A stretch of 64,000 nucleotides of DNA from Neomicrococcus aestuarii (GCF_014201135.1 NZ_JACHDR010000001.1:2232001-2296000), one strand, 5' to 3'. Shown: positions 1-9,284, numbered from the stretch's first letter. Notes: a model not told the origin generated them from the letters alone. Program-made: numbers and translations.

Positions 1-1
1 C

Positions 2-817
2 CCCCGTGGCGTTGCCGCCTCTATCTTGGTGCTGAACGCCGTGATCTTCGCGTACAACGCTATTGAGCTCGTGGGCATCACCGCGGGCGAGATGGAAGAC
101 CCTCAGCGCGAAGTGCCGCGCGCCGTCCGTGCCGTGGTCTTCCGCATTGTGGTGTTCTACGTGGGCTCAGTGACACTCTTGGCCATGTTGTTGCCGTGGG
201 ACCAGTACAAGGCCGGTGAGAGCCCGTTCGTGACGGTCTTTGACCAGCTGGGTGTGCGCTGGATTGGCGACATCATGAACCTCGTGGTCATCACGGCAGC
301 GTTGAGCTCCTGTAACTCTGGCTTGTATTCCATTGGCCGCGTTTTCCGCGCCATGGCAAATAATGGTCACGCTCCGCGTTGGCTCACCAAGATGAACAGC
401 CACTACGTCCCGTACGTTGCCATTTTGACGGTTGCTGCCATTTACCTGCTGGGCATCCTGCTGAACATTTGGCTGGGCGGCACCCACGCGTTCGACCTCG
501 CACTCAACACCGCGTCCATCGGCGTGCTGTTCACGTGGGGATCCATCTTCGCGTGCCAGATCATGCTGCGTCGCAAAAAGGGCAACGTGTCCTCGCTGCC
601 CATGCCTGGTAGCCCGTGGACCAGCTGGATCGGCATCATCAGTCTGGTCATCATTGGCATCCTGATTTCCTTCGACACCATGACGGACGCGGAAACCGGC
701 GAGGTCTTCCACCTGGGCCTCTACACGATCGCTACGATCCCGTTCTTTGCGCTGGCACTGTGGCTAGGCTGGCTCAAGGTGCGTAAGAACGTGGCCAAGA
801 GCGAGCTGTACTCGTAG
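2..817 (+). CDS. Amino-acid permease (APC superfamily), 5'-truncated by window edge
   Basis: This is the C-terminal part (about 270 residues) of a proton-coupled amino-acid permease of the AAT/APC type. The reading frame is open to the left edge, so the true start lies outside the window; the first usable internal start (TTG at 26) is not credible because it falls inside a membrane helix. The visible part carries the family stretch NAVIFAYNAIELVGITAGE, followed by EDPQREVPRA, which in this family is a conserved loop after helix 6, and then several hydrophobic helices ending in a short cytoplasmic tail. Substrate cannot be read from this fragment; relatives import aromatic amino acids, proline, asparagine or alanine/serine. 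A convergent gene follows at 875. Confidence 0.85.
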   Translation, partial: PRGVAASILVLNAVIFAYNAIELVGITAGEMEDPQREVPRAVRAVVFRIVVFYVGSVTLLAMLLPWDQYKAGESPFVTVFDQLGVRWIGDIMNLVVITAALSSCNSGLYSIGRVFRAMANNGHAPRWLTKMNSHYVPYVAILTVAAIYLLGILLNIWLGGTHAFDLALNTASIGVLFTWGSIFACQIMLRRKKGNVSSLPMPGSPWTSWIGIISLVIIGILISFDTMTDAETGEVFHLGLYTIATIPFFALALWLGWLKVRKNVAKSELYS

Positions 818-874
818 GCGATTGACGCTCTGGGTAGCGTCTGAGAAATAGTCCGGGCATCGTCCCGGCGGCGA

Positions 875-1279
875 TTACTTGGTGGTGTCGCCTGCAGAAG
901 GGGAGTCGGGATCAGTTCCTGATTCCCCTTCGCGTTTCTTGAGCTCTTCTTCGCGGCGTTTGAGTTCTTCCTCGCGCTTCTTCAACTCACGCTGGCGTTC
1001 CAAATTACGCAAGAAGGCGTCGTCGTCATCCGGGGCTGTGGGACGTCCGGGAGCATCGTAACCGGACGCGCTCGCTACCGCCGGCCGTGGGCCGGAGATC
1101 GGGCGGCCCAACCAGAACCACAGCAGCGCGCCCACGAGGGGGAGCAGGACGATGGCCAGAATCCACGCGGGCTTCGAGATGCTGCGCACGCGGCGGGAAT
1201 CGGAAAGAATGCACTGAATGAGTGCGTAAATGATGATGGACACCGCAACGATGCCGCCCGCAATGTAATACCTGACCAT
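875..1279 (-). CDS. Small membrane protein with PLDc_N domain and charged coiled-coil tail
   Basis: A 134-residue protein with two N-terminal membrane segments (residues about 5-25 and 38-58) of the phospholipase-D nuclease N-terminal (PLDc_N) type, with the hallmark SKPAWILAIVLLPLVGALLWFWLGRP. It lacks any PLD catalytic domain, as is usual for the stand-alone actinobacterial version, whose role is unknown. After a Pro/Ala linker comes a highly charged tail with three successive KREEEL-type heptads (about residues 93-115), predicted to form a coiled coil; the DNA there is a degenerate 21-nt tandem repeat. It faces a divergent DUF4229 gene over an 80-bp gap. Such proteins often sit near men genes in Micrococcaceae, which fits the neighbourhood but does not assign a function. 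Confidence 0.8.
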   Translation of the reverse strand: MVRYYIAGGIVAVSIIIYALIQCILSDSRRVRSISKPAWILAIVLLPLVGALLWFWLGRPISGPRPAVASASGYDAPGRPTAPDDDDAFLRNLERQRELKKREEELKRREEELKKREGESGTDPDSPSAGDTTK

Positions 1280-1359
1280 GCCTCCATTGTAGGGAGATAC
1301 CTCTCAAACTCCTGTTCGGAGTCTGGGGATCGTCTGCAGGCGAAACCGCGGTCTGTAGA

Positions 1360-1698
1360 ATGGAAAGCGTGCCTTTTCTCAAATACACGCTCCTTCGCCT
1401 CGGTATCTTCTTCGTTTCCTTCGCAGTGCTGTACTTCTTGCTGCAGTGGAACATGATCATGGCGTTGATCGTGGCCATGATTATTGCCTTCGCAGTGAGC
1501 TACTTGTTCTTCAACAAGCTCCGCCTCGCGGCGAACCAGCAAGTGGTGGGACGTTTGAGCGGCAAGGGCCCTCGCAACGAGCGCGTCGTGGATCACGACG
1601 CCGAAGCCGAAGACGCCTTCCAAGAAACCCTCCCGGATCCCTATGCGGAGCCACAAGAGGACACAAAGCCATCTAAGGACTCCCGCGCTTCGGAGTAA
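1360..1698 (+). CDS. DUF4229 family small membrane protein
   Basis: A 112-residue protein with two closely spaced membrane helices (about residues 8-28 and 31-50) and an acidic, hydrophilic C-terminal half. The arrangement LKYTLLRLGIFFVSFAVLYFL followed by a second helix and the FNKLR motif matches the actinobacterial DUF4229 family. No function is known. It is transcribed away from the PLDc_N gene and is separated from the following aldo/keto reductase by 55 bp, so both may share a transcript. Confidence 0.75.
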   Translation: MESVPFLKYTLLRLGIFFVSFAVLYFLLQWNMIMALIVAMIIAFAVSYLFFNKLRLAANQQVVGRLSGKGPRNERVVDHDAEAEDAFQETLPDPYAEPQEDTKPSKDSRASE

Positions 1699-1753
1699 TG
1701 AAGCCAGAGTAATCTGACCCGTAGAGCTGCACGCCGCCGGTAAGGAGAATCCT

Positions 1754-2590
1754 GTGACTGAAAACCACACCACGAAGACCGCCACTCTGGGATCAGGTTT
1801 GGAGATTCCGCTGATCGGTTTGGGCACGTGGCCGTTACAGGGTGAAGAGGCCGCTGACATGGTGGAGTGCGCTCTGCGTAACGGTTACCGTCACTTGGAT
1901 ACGGCGAAGAATTACCTCAATCACGACGGCGTGGGCGAGGGTATTCGTCGTAGCGGCGTTGACCGCTCCGAGATTTGGGTGACGAGCAAGTTCAATAAAG
2001 AATCCCACTCGTACGACGGCGCAATCGCGGCTTACGATTCCACCTTGCGGGAGATGGGCCTTGAGTACCTAGATTTGTTCTTGATTCACTGGCCGAATCC
2101 GTCGGTTGGTGGTTTCGTTGAAGCCTCCCGTGGACTGCAAAGCCTCGTGGATGCTGGGCGCTTGCGGGCTTGGGGCGTTTCCAACTTCAAGCAGAACCAC
2201 CTCGAGCAGGTGGTTGCGGCGGGTTTGACGCCTGCGGTGAATCAGATTCAGGTGGATCCGTTGGTGCAACAGCGGGAGTTGATCGCGTTCACCGACTCGC
2301 ACGGTATCCCGACGGTTGCGTACAGCCCGTTGGGCCGTGCAGGGGACTTCTTTGCCGATCCTGCCATCGCGGGTCCGGCCGAGAAGTACGGGAAGTCCGC
2401 GGCTCAAGTGGTGCTTCGCTGGCACCTTGAAGCCGGACGCGTGGCCATCCCACGCAGCGCTAACGAGGAGCATCAGCGCCAAAACCTAGAGATCTTCGAC
2501 TTCTCCCTCACGCCGGAGGAAACGGCCGCCATCGGGGCGCTGGATACCGGCAAGGGTGCGCGCCACGATTCTGACGAGTTCGGGCACTAG
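1754..2590 (+). CDS. Aldo/keto reductase
   Basis: A 278-residue soluble NADPH-dependent reductase of the AKR5-like group (2,5-diketo-D-gluconate reductase relatives), which reduces aldehydes and ketones. The start is GTG at 1754, preceded by a good ribosome-binding site (AAGGAG at 1741-1746). The full catalytic tetrad is visible: Asp49, Tyr54, Lys79 and His112 (motifs LDTAKNY, VTSKF, LIHWP). The C-terminal NADPH-binding motif IPRSANEEHQRQNLEIFDF is present. Length matches the family. The physiological substrate cannot be inferred; the gene stands alone between DUF4229 and the convergent menA. Confidence 0.9.
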   Translation: MTENHTTKTATLGSGLEIPLIGLGTWPLQGEEAADMVECALRNGYRHLDTAKNYLNHDGVGEGIRRSGVDRSEIWVTSKFNKESHSYDGAIAAYDSTLREMGLEYLDLFLIHWPNPSVGGFVEASRGLQSLVDAGRLRAWGVSNFKQNHLEQVVAAGLTPAVNQIQVDPLVQQRELIAFTDSHGIPTVAYSPLGRAGDFFADPAIAGPAEKYGKSAAQVVLRWHLEAGRVAIPRSANEEHQRQNLEIFDFSLTPEETAAIGALDTGKGARHDSDEFGH

Positions 2591-2642
2591 GCCAACGCAG
2601 GCCAATTAGACAGCCGTGCGTTCTTAGGAAAGGACAACGCTT

Positions 2643-3554
2643 CTAGGACAACACAGCGCCGATGGTGAAGAGCGCCGCATAGACAAGGCCAATGATGCCG
2701 GTGGTCTTCAAGACCGGGATCAGGGTTCGGCGGTCCAGGCTGGGGGAGAGCACCGCCTTCGACGGCTTGATGCACAAGAGCGCCGCCAGCACGGTCAACG
2801 AGAGCCATGGGTGGCTGCCCAGTAGAACGAGTGGCAACAGCACGGCGAGGAACAGCATGCCGACGAAAGCGCGGCGTGCGTTGGTTTCTCCGAGTCGGAC
2901 GGCAAGGGTCATCTTTCCGACTTCGCGGTCGGTAGGAATGTCGCGAATATTGTTAGCCATGAGGACGGACATGGAAATTAGTCCGATGCTGCACGCGCCT
3001 ACCCACGCCGGCGCCGAGAGCTGATAGTCCTGCGAGAACGTGGTGCCCAACGTGGCAACGAGTCCAAAGAAGATGAACACCATGACATCGCCAAGGCCCA
3101 TGTAGCCGTACGGCTTCTTGCCGCCGGTGTAGCCCCACGCGGCGAGGATGCAGAGCACGCCAACCAAGATGGCCCACCACAAACCGGAAATGGCCACGAG
3201 AGCCAGCCCGGCGAGTGCAGCAACACCGAAGCTTAAGAACGCGGCGCGTTTGACGGCGCCAGGCGCGGCGGCACCGGAACCGGTGAGTCGGAGGGGGCCA
3301 ACGCGGACGTCGTCGGTTCCGCGGATTCCGTCCGAGTAGTCGTTCGCGTAGTTCACGCCGACCTGCAGCGCTAGGGCCACGATGGCGGCCAAGAGCGCGC
3401 GGCCCCAGAAGACCGTGCCGGAACCGTCATTGGCGGAAATCTCATAGGCCGCGGCGGTGCCGATCACTACGGGTGCAACGGCGAGAGGCAAAGTGCGCAC
3501 TCGCGCGCCTTCAACCCATTGGGCAAAGCTGGCCAAGAATCCTCCACGAATCAA
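2643..3554 (-). CDS. menA: 1,4-dihydroxy-2-naphthoate polyprenyltransferase
   Basis: Integral membrane UbiA-family prenyltransferase that attaches the polyprenyl tail to 1,4-dihydroxy-2-naphthoate to form demethylmenaquinone. It is 303 residues from a TTG start at 3554, with about eight membrane segments. The first Asp-rich motif NDYSDG lies at residues 71-76 and the second, DIPTDREVGK, near residue 208; both bind the prenyl diphosphate through magnesium. It is last in the minus-strand order menB, menE, menA, 76 bp after menE. The TTG start lacks an obvious ribosome-binding site, so the exact N-terminus is open. Assignment is strong because neighbouring men genes agree. Confidence 0.93.
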   Translation of the reverse strand: MIRGGFLASFAQWVEGARVRTLPLAVAPVVIGTAAAYEISANDGSGTVFWGRALLAAIVALALQVGVNYANDYSDGIRGTDDVRVGPLRLTGSGAAAPGAVKRAAFLSFGVAALAGLALVAISGLWWAILVGVLCILAAWGYTGGKKPYGYMGLGDVMVFIFFGLVATLGTTFSQDYQLSAPAWVGACSIGLISMSVLMANNIRDIPTDREVGKMTLAVRLGETNARRAFVGMLFLAVLLPLVLLGSHPWLSLTVLAALLCIKPSKAVLSPSLDRRTLIPVLKTTGIIGLVYAALFTIGAVLS

Positions 3555-3630
3555 CGGTAGAACCAGAAAACTTCAACACTCAATTATCTAGGACGGACGG
3601 GGTGCTTTCACCGCGGTTGCTGCGTAAGAC

Positions 3631-4761
3631 TCACCGCGGGTGCTTTGCAAGCTCCGCCGCAGCACGCAACCGGTCCGGTTTTCCGTTCCCCAGTAGCGGC
3701 AACTCGTCGGGGTGCCACACAAATTTCGGGACGGAAGTGGCACCCAACTCGGAGCGAATTGCGGAAAGCAAGGCAGCGTCGTCGTACTCCCCGGTCACGG
3801 CAAGCCCCACGGCCTCGCCCCATTCGGGATGCGGAACCCCAAGCACCAGCGCGGAGGTGACGCCCGGCTGAGTCTCCACGAAGCGCTGAATGTGCGCGGC
3901 GGAGAGCTTGATGCCGGCGGAATTGATCACGTCATCCACGCGGCCGCTCACGCTGACCACGCCGTTCGTGAACGTGCCGAGATCATCGGTGAGGTACCAG
4001 CGCTCGGAATCGTGCTCGCGGAAGTGCTCGGTGGTCCGATCAGGATCGTTGAGGTACTCGGTGGCGAGCGTGGGGCCGCCAAGCCACAGCCGGCCGCCCT
4101 CTTCGCGCACGCTCACTCCCGGCAGTGGCACGCCGTTGTAGACGCAGCCGCCGCAGGTTTCCGCGGATCCGTAGGTCAGAAAGACGTTGAGGTTTTCGCG
4201 CGCCGCGGCCTCGAGGACCCAAGCGGGTGTGCGGCCGCCGCCGATCAAGAGCGCGTCGAAGCGCTTCAGATGAGCGAGCGTTTCCGCGGACGGATCCGTC
4301 AGGAGGCGCTGCAACATGGTGGGGACCAGCGACGTGATGCGCCGCCGATCCGTCATGAGCGCGGCTGCCTCGTTGAACGCGTCGGCGCTAAAGTGCGCAC
4401 CTGGCTCCGTTGCGACAGGCTCCGTGCCCGCGAACAGCGAGCGCGTGAGCACCGTCAGCCCGGCTACGTAATTGAGCGGCAAGGCGAGCAGCCATTGCCC
4501 TTCGAATCCCAAAAATTCCGCGGTGATCTGGGCATTCGCTGCGATCGCGTCCACGGATAGAGCGGTGCGCTTCGGCGTTCCGGTGGAACCGGAAGTTCGT
4601 ACGACGGCGCCAGTCCCGTCAGGCGCGTGGCTCGCGTACGTGAGCTGGTTGCCTTCCAGGATTTCGACGGCGGGGCCCTCTTCAGCGAGCGCGAGTGACA
4701 ATGCGCGCAGGGGTGCGTCGAGGAACTTTGGGTTTGGATGTTCGAGGTCCGTATGTGGCAT
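3631..4761 (-). CDS. menE: o-succinylbenzoate--CoA ligase
   Basis: Cytoplasmic acyl-adenylate enzyme that activates o-succinylbenzoate to its CoA thioester. At 376 residues it is short, as in other actinobacterial MenE proteins that lack part of the N-terminal region. The ATP-binding loop SGSTGTPKRT is at residues 57-66, followed by LTYGSAETCGG, the LTDDLG aspartate motif, the SGRVDDVINSAGIKLS hinge, and the GKPDRLR catalytic lysine region near the C-terminus. It begins 17 bp after the menB stop codon, so they are almost certainly one transcript. A copy of the dispersed repeat described under repeats lies inside the gene at 3772-3791, encoding the stretch GEYDDAAL. Confidence 0.93.
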   Translation of the reverse strand: MPHTDLEHPNPKFLDAPLRALSLALAEEGPAVEILEGNQLTYASHAPDGTGAVVRTSGSTGTPKRTALSVDAIAANAQITAEFLGFEGQWLLALPLNYVAGLTVLTRSLFAGTEPVATEPGAHFSADAFNEAAALMTDRRRITSLVPTMLQRLLTDPSAETLAHLKRFDALLIGGGRTPAWVLEAAARENLNVFLTYGSAETCGGCVYNGVPLPGVSVREEGGRLWLGGPTLATEYLNDPDRTTEHFREHDSERWYLTDDLGTFTNGVVSVSGRVDDVINSAGIKLSAAHIQRFVETQPGVTSALVLGVPHPEWGEAVGLAVTGEYDDAALLSAIRSELGATSVPKFVWHPDELPLLGNGKPDRLRAAAELAKHPR

Positions 4762-4777
4762 GCGAATCCGCGCAGGC

Positions 4778-5746
4778 CTAGAAGTAGTACGGGTAGTCAG
4801 ACCAGTTGGGATCGCGCTTTTGCAAGAACGCGTCCCGGCCCTCTACGGCTTCGTCCGTCATGTAGGCGAGGCGGGTGGCTTCGCCCGCGAAGACCTGCTG
4901 GCCGGCGAGTCCGTCATCGGCGAGGTTGAACGCGAACTTGAGCATGCGGATGGCCTGCGGGGACTGGCGGGCGATGTCCGCGGCGTACTCCAGGGCAACT
5001 TCTTCGAGGCGCTCGTGATCGACGGCCTCGTTGACGGCGCCCATCTGCACCATGTTATCGGCGGAGTATTCGCGAGCAAGGAAGAAGATTTCGCGAGCGT
5101 TCTTCTGGCCAATCTGACGGGCGAGAAGCGCCGAGCCGTAACCGGCGTCAAAGGAGCCCACGGTGGCGTCGGTCTGCTTGAACTTGCCATGCTGCTTGCT
5201 GGCGATAGTGAGGTCAGAAACCACATGCAGCGAGTGTCCGCCGCCAGCAGCCCAACCGTTGACCACGGCAATAACGACCTTCGACATCGAGCGCATGAGG
5301 CGCTGAACTTCGAGGATGTGCAAGCGACCGGCGCGAGCAGGATCGATGGAATCGGCCGTCTCACCCTCGGCGTAACGGTAGCCGTCGCGGCCACGAATAC
5401 GCTGGTCGCCGCCGGAGCAGAACGAGTGTCCGCCGTCCTTGGGGGATGGGCCGTTGCCGGTGAGCAGCACGGTGGCCACATCCGAGCTCATGCGAGCGTG
5501 ATCCATCGCGCGGTATAGCTCGTCCACGGTGCCCGGACGGAACGCGTTGCGAACTTCGGGGCGGTTGAACGCGATACGAACCGTAGGAAGATCGCGGATG
5601 ATCTTGCCGTTTACGTCCCGCTCCACCTGACGGTGATAAGTCATGTCCTCAAAATCGAAGCCCTCCACCACGCGCCAGCGGGTGGGGTCAAAGATGTCAG
5701 AGACTTTTTCGGGCAGAGATTCGGCAAATACGGCGTTGTCAGTCAC
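4778..5746 (-). CDS. menB: 1,4-dihydroxy-2-naphthoyl-CoA synthase
   Basis: Crotonase-fold enzyme that cyclises o-succinylbenzoyl-CoA to 1,4-dihydroxy-2-naphthoyl-CoA. It is 322 residues, the longer actinobacterial form. Visible family marks are the oxyanion-hole region VNGWAAGGGHSLHVVSDLT, the substrate loop DATVGSFDAGYGS, and the C-terminal DPNWSDYPYYF, typical of actinobacterial MenB. It lies first in the tight menB-menE-menA order on the minus strand, downstream of a VOC-family gene and a hotdog thioesterase. Confidence 0.95.
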   Translation of the reverse strand: MTDNAVFAESLPEKVSDIFDPTRWRVVEGFDFEDMTYHRQVERDVNGKIIRDLPTVRIAFNRPEVRNAFRPGTVDELYRAMDHARMSSDVATVLLTGNGPSPKDGGHSFCSGGDQRIRGRDGYRYAEGETADSIDPARAGRLHILEVQRLMRSMSKVVIAVVNGWAAGGGHSLHVVSDLTIASKQHGKFKQTDATVGSFDAGYGSALLARQIGQKNAREIFFLAREYSADNMVQMGAVNEAVDHERLEEVALEYAADIARQSPQAIRMLKFAFNLADDGLAGQQVFAGEATRLAYMTDEAVEGRDAFLQKRDPNWSDYPYYF

Positions 5747-5801
5747 CTCTTGAGTCTATCGAGGCATGGAAGTTCCCGCCTAAAAGGTGGTTGTTGAAGC
5801 G

Positions 5802-6230
5802 TTACACGCAGAACTCATTACCTTCGGGATCTGCCATGGTCCACCACGAGTGCGGACCCTGATTGGCTTTCCACAGCAAACGAGCGCCGCGCGATTCGAG
5901 TCGCTTGCGTACCTCGGTGAGGTCCTCGTTGGGGTCAAGGCGCAGGTCCAAGTGAATGCGGTCTTTGAGGATCTTGACGTTCTCGGTGAGCTGGAAAAGG
6001 ATGCGCACTCCTGGCGAACCAGCTGGCGGGTTGATGGCCGCTCCGTCCTTCCATGCCAAGACGCCGTTGACTAGGACAGTGTCCTCTTCCGTGGCTTGAC
6101 CTTCGTCAATCATTTTCTGGATGAATTCCGGATTGGACGCCTCTACCTCCCAGCCCAAGGTTTCTGCCCACCAGGCGGCGAGCTCGTGCGGGTTAAAGGC
6201 GTCAAAAGTGACTTGGATTCCGGAAATCAT
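5802..6230 (-). CDS. VOC (glyoxalase/bleomycin-resistance fold) family protein
   Basis: A 142-residue protein with the vicinal-oxygen-chelate fold, recognisable from the start ISGIQVTFDAFNPHELAAWWAETLGWEVE and the C-terminal WWTMADPEGNEFCV. The frame stays open well upstream, but ATG at 6230 is the start because it is preceded by AGAGGAGA at the right distance and the homologous region begins there. Stand-alone proteins of this class include glyoxalases, dioxygenases and drug-binding proteins; the metal ligands are not clear enough to choose. It sits 55 bp upstream of menB and 53 bp downstream of the thioesterase, in the same direction. Confidence 0.8.
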   Translation of the reverse strand: MISGIQVTFDAFNPHELAAWWAETLGWEVEASNPEFIQKMIDEGQATEEDTVLVNGVLAWKDGAAINPPAGSPGVRILFQLTENVKILKDRIHLDLRLDPNEDLTEVRKRLESRGARLLWKANQGPHSWWTMADPEGNEFCV

Positions 6231-6283
6231 CTTCGTTCTCCTCTTAATGGTGTGCGATTTTCTTGGGGGCTGGCGTTCGGGAA

Positions 6284-6787
6284 CTAGCGTTTCGGGACTA
6301 CGTGCAAGGAGGACGTCGCGGTGGCGATCAGCGCGCCGTGGATGGTGCGGACCTCTGCTTGCGTCACGCCCACCTGACGGCCGGCCTTGATGACGGTGCC
6401 GACGGTGCGCAACGTAGTCGCATCCGGGCGAACTGCCTTGTGGAAGCGAACCTGCAGATCCATGGTCGTCCAAGAAACGCCCTCGTCAGAGACCGAATCC
6501 AGCGCCATGCCGCACGCGTTATCGCACAGTGTGGAAATGAAACCGCCGTGGCCGGTGCCGCCCTTATTGAAATGATCTGCGCGAACATCGCACTCAGCGA
6601 CCACTCGACCCTCGGTGGCTTCCACCAAACGAATGCCCAACATGGAGTTGAACGGGGACTGTGGGATTTCGCCGGTAATGACCTTCTGGAGGTACTCGAT
6701 TCCTTTCAAGGAACCGCGCGCTTCAACGAGAGCGAGGGAGGCGGCATTCATTTCTTCAGGTGCAACGTCATTCACACTGTGGATCAT
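6284..6787 (-). CDS. PaaI-type hotdog thioesterase
   Basis: A 167-residue hotdog-fold acyl-CoA thioesterase of the PaaI/DUF4442-like type. The signature HFNKGGTGHGGFISTLCDNACGMAL (about residues 77-100) carries the GGxxxT/L-D pattern in which Asp or Glu and Asn act in hydrolysis, and FNSMLGIRLVEATEGRVVAECDV precedes it. It is the most upstream member of a same-strand series that ends in menB-menE-menA. DHNA-CoA hydrolysis is the one step of the classical pathway still lacking a gene here besides MenH, and hotdog thioesterases fill it in other bacteria, so a MenI-like role is reasonable but inferred from context only. Confidence 0.8.
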   Translation of the reverse strand: MIHSVNDVAPEEMNAASLALVEARGSLKGIEYLQKVITGEIPQSPFNSMLGIRLVEATEGRVVAECDVRADHFNKGGTGHGGFISTLCDNACGMALDSVSDEGVSWTTMDLQVRFHKAVRPDATTLRTVGTVIKAGRQVGVTQAEVRTIHGALIATATSSLHVVPKR

Positions 6788-6891
6788 ACTTCGCTGGGGC
6801 GCTCCGCCGGGGTGTCGAACGCGAATTAACTGTGCTCGCAGTCACAAACGGGACTACGCTCTTAGACACACAACGAAGAAATCAGGGGATT

Positions 6892-8433
6892 ATGATTGCA
6901 CTTCAACGAGGGCTCCTCGGCGTCAATCCGCGAACGCGAATCGGAGCTGTCATTGCTTCGTTGTTCGCCGTTTTCGCGGTGCTGTTCGGCAGCACAGGCG
7001 CCATGGCCGCCCCTCTCGCACCAGCCACCACATCTGTCAGGGCAGGGACTTCGAACGCGGCACCTGCCGCCGTCGTAGTAGCCTCCGCAGACGGTAAGAA
7101 CTACGTTATTGGTACGGACACCACGTTCGCGCCCTTCGAATTCCGGGATTCCTCCGGCGAAATGACCGGCATTGACATGGACTTGATCCGTGCCATCGCC
7201 GAAGATCAGGGCTTCACGGTAGAGATCCGCTCCCTCGGATTCAACGCTGCACTCCAAGCTTTGAGCTCAAACCAGGTCGACGGCGTGATCGCCGGTATGT
7301 CCATCACGGACGAGCGCAAGAAGATCTACGACTTCTCAGAGCCGTACTTCGAATCCGGCGTCCAAATGGCAATCGCCCAGAACGACACCGAAATCACCGG
7401 GTACGAGTCTCTCAAGGGCAAGACGGTTGTCGCCAAGACCGGCTCCGAAGGTGAAACCTACGCAAAGTCCATCGCGGAACAGTACGGCTTCACGGTCCAG
7501 TCCCTGGACCAGTCCGCCACCATGTACGAATCCGTGAAGTCCGGAAACGCGGTAGCCGTATTCGATGACTACCCAGTGCTCGCCTACGGCATTGCGCAGG
7601 GCAACGGCCTGAAGACCGTGACGGACAAAGTTCCGGGCGGCTCCTACGGCTTCGCAGTGAACAAGGGTCAGAACCCTGAACTCTTGGCCGCCTTCAACGA
7701 TGGCCTCGCCAAGATGAAGGCAGACGGCTCCTACCAGGCGCTGTTGGACAAATACCTTGCTGAGCCGAAGAACACCTCCGGTGGCAGCTTCTTTGACCTC
7801 TTGGGTCAGTCCTTGCCGGCCCTGATGAAGGGCCTCGGAAATACTCTTCTTGTCACGGGTATCTCCTTTATCTTCGCGATGATTCTTGGTTTGATCTTCG
7901 GCTTCATGAAGATCTCGCAGAACATTGTGCTCCGCGGCATCGCCACCACGTTCGTGAACATCTTCCGCGGTACCCCGCTGCTGGTGTGGGCGTTCTTCTT
8001 CTACTTCGGCATCCCGCAGATCACGGGTCAGCCCGTGAGCATCTGGGTGGCCGGCGTTCTGACGTTGGCGCTGAACTCGGGTGCGTATGTGGCCGAAATT
8101 GTGCGCGGTGGTATCCAATCCGTGGATCCGGGACAGCTTGAAGCTGCACGATCCTTGGGTCTTGGCTACGGCAAGTCCATGCAGCGCGTAGTGGTTCCGC
8201 AAGCGTTCAAGATCATGACTCCGAGCTTGATCAACCAGCTCATCATCATGCTGAAGGACTCCTCGCTGTTGCTGGCTATCGGCTTCGTTGAGCTCTTGTA
8301 CCAGGCGCAGCAGATCTACGCGGCGAACTTCCGCGTGACTGAAGTTCTGATCATTGTGGCCGTGATCTACTTCATCGCGATCTTCTTGCTGACGAAACTC
8401 GCGAATTATGCAGATAGGAAGTACAACCGATGA
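6892..8433 (+). CDS. Amino-acid ABC importer: fused substrate-binding protein and permease
   Basis: A 513-residue single polypeptide that joins a periplasmic-type binding domain to the membrane permease of a polar amino-acid ABC importer, an arrangement known from GlnP of Lactococcus. The start is ATG at 6892 after AGGGG, followed by a signal/anchor segment ([18 protein letters not shown]). The SBP_bac_3 domain (about 65-295) shows [32 protein letters not shown] and [11 protein letters not shown]. The permease half has about five helices with [24 protein letters not shown], the EAA loop that contacts the ATPase. Its stop overlaps the start of the ATPase gene (ATGA), so the two are translationally coupled. 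The substrate is probably glutamine, glutamate or a similar amino acid. Confidence 0.92.
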   Translation: MIALQRGLLGVNPRTRIGAVIASLFAVFAVLFGSTGAMAAPLAPATTSVRAGTSNAAPAAVVVASADGKNYVIGTDTTFAPFEFRDSSGEMTGIDMDLIRAIAEDQGFTVEIRSLGFNAALQALSSNQVDGVIAGMSITDERKKIYDFSEPYFESGVQMAIAQNDTEITGYESLKGKTVVAKTGSEGETYAKSIAEQYGFTVQSLDQSATMYESVKSGNAVAVFDDYPVLAYGIAQGNGLKTVTDKVPGGSYGFAVNKGQNPELLAAFNDGLAKMKADGSYQALLDKYLAEPKNTSGGSFFDLLGQSLPALMKGLGNTLLVTGISFIFAMILGLIFGFMKISQNIVLRGIATTFVNIFRGTPLLVWAFFFYFGIPQITGQPVSIWVAGVLTLALNSGAYVAEIVRGGIQSVDPGQLEAARSLGLGYGKSMQRVVVPQAFKIMTPSLINQLIIMLKDSSLLLAIGFVELLYQAQQIYAANFRVTEVLIIVAVIYFIAIFLLTKLANYADRKYNR

Positions 8434-9182
8434 GCACTGAAACGGTGGCACTCAAAGACAAAATTGTGGTGAAGGACCTTCGTAAGTCCTTCGGCACCAA
8501 TGAGGTTCTCAAAGGCATCAACCTGACCGTGGGCGAGGGCGAAGTGGTCTCGATCATTGGGCCTTCCGGTTCCGGTAAGTCCACGGTGTTGCGCTGCTTG
8601 AACAAGCTCGAGGACATTACCTCCGGGCATGTGATTGTTGACGGGCGCGATCTCACCGATCCCAAAGTGGATATCAACGAGGTCCGACGCTCCATTGGCA
8701 TGGTGTTCCAGCACTTCAACCTCTTCCCGCACATGACGGTGGCGGAGAACATCATGTTGGCTCCCATGGAGGTCAAGGGGGTTGCGCGGGAGGAAGCTCG
8801 TGCGCAGGCTATTTCCTTGTTGGACCGGGTGGGGCTGAAGGAGAAGGCGGATGCTCGTCCGGTTTCTTTGTCCGGTGGTCAGAAGCAGCGTGTGGCTATT
8901 GCGCGTGCGCTGGCGATGAATCCAGGCATCATGCTCTTTGACGAGGCGACTTCCGCTTTGGACCCTGAGATGGTGGGCGAAGTGCTTCAGGTAATTCGCG
9001 ACCTCACGAAGGAGGGCATGACCATGGTCCTCGTGACGCACGAGATGGGCTTCGCGCGCGAAGTTTCTGACCGCGTGATCTTCATGTCCGACGGTGTGGT
9101 CACCGAGGAAGGTGCCCCCGCCGAGCTTTTCGGCAACCCGAAGGCGCCGCGCTTGCAGGACTTCTTGTCTAAGGTTCTGTAG
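8430..9182 (+). CDS. Polar amino-acid ABC importer ATPase (GlnQ type)
   Basis: A 250-residue ABC ATPase that powers the upstream fused binding-protein/permease. Walker A is GPSGSGKS (about residues 44-51), the Q-loop lies in [12 protein letters not shown], the signature is [17 protein letters not shown], Walker B is [11 protein letters not shown] and the switch His is in LVTHEMGFA. The ATG overlaps the upstream TGA. The length and sequence are those of the GlnQ/HisP group. The gene is followed by a dispersed-repeat inverted pair at 9203-9284 that could act as terminator. Confidence 0.95.
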   Translation: MSTETVALKDKIVVKDLRKSFGTNEVLKGINLTVGEGEVVSIIGPSGSGKSTVLRCLNKLEDITSGHVIVDGRDLTDPKVDINEVRRSIGMVFQHFNLFPHMTVAENIMLAPMEVKGVAREEARAQAISLLDRVGLKEKADARPVSLSGGQKQRVAIARALAMNPGIMLFDEATSALDPEMVGEVLQVIRDLTKEGMTMVLVTHEMGFAREVSDRVIFMSDGVVTEEGAPAELFGNPKAPRLQDFLSKVL

Positions 9183-9202
9183 GTTCTCACTTCAGTATTT
9201 CT

Positions 9203-9284
9203 AGTACGACGTCGCAGCTCGCTTTCTGTTTCTTGCCCCCGGTTTTCTTGAGGTAGTTATGGGAGGCGGGGTGCGGCGTCGTAT
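9203..9284. repeat. Dispersed repeat, inverted pair after the ATPase gene
   Basis: The left copy, AGTACGACGTCGCAGCTCGC at 9203-9222, is followed about 45 nt later by a partial inverted copy (GTGCGGCGTCGTA at 9271-9283). The arms can pair over about 12 bp. It is one of many copies of the motif in this window and, by position just after the ATPase stop codon, may end transcription. Confidence 0.6.
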
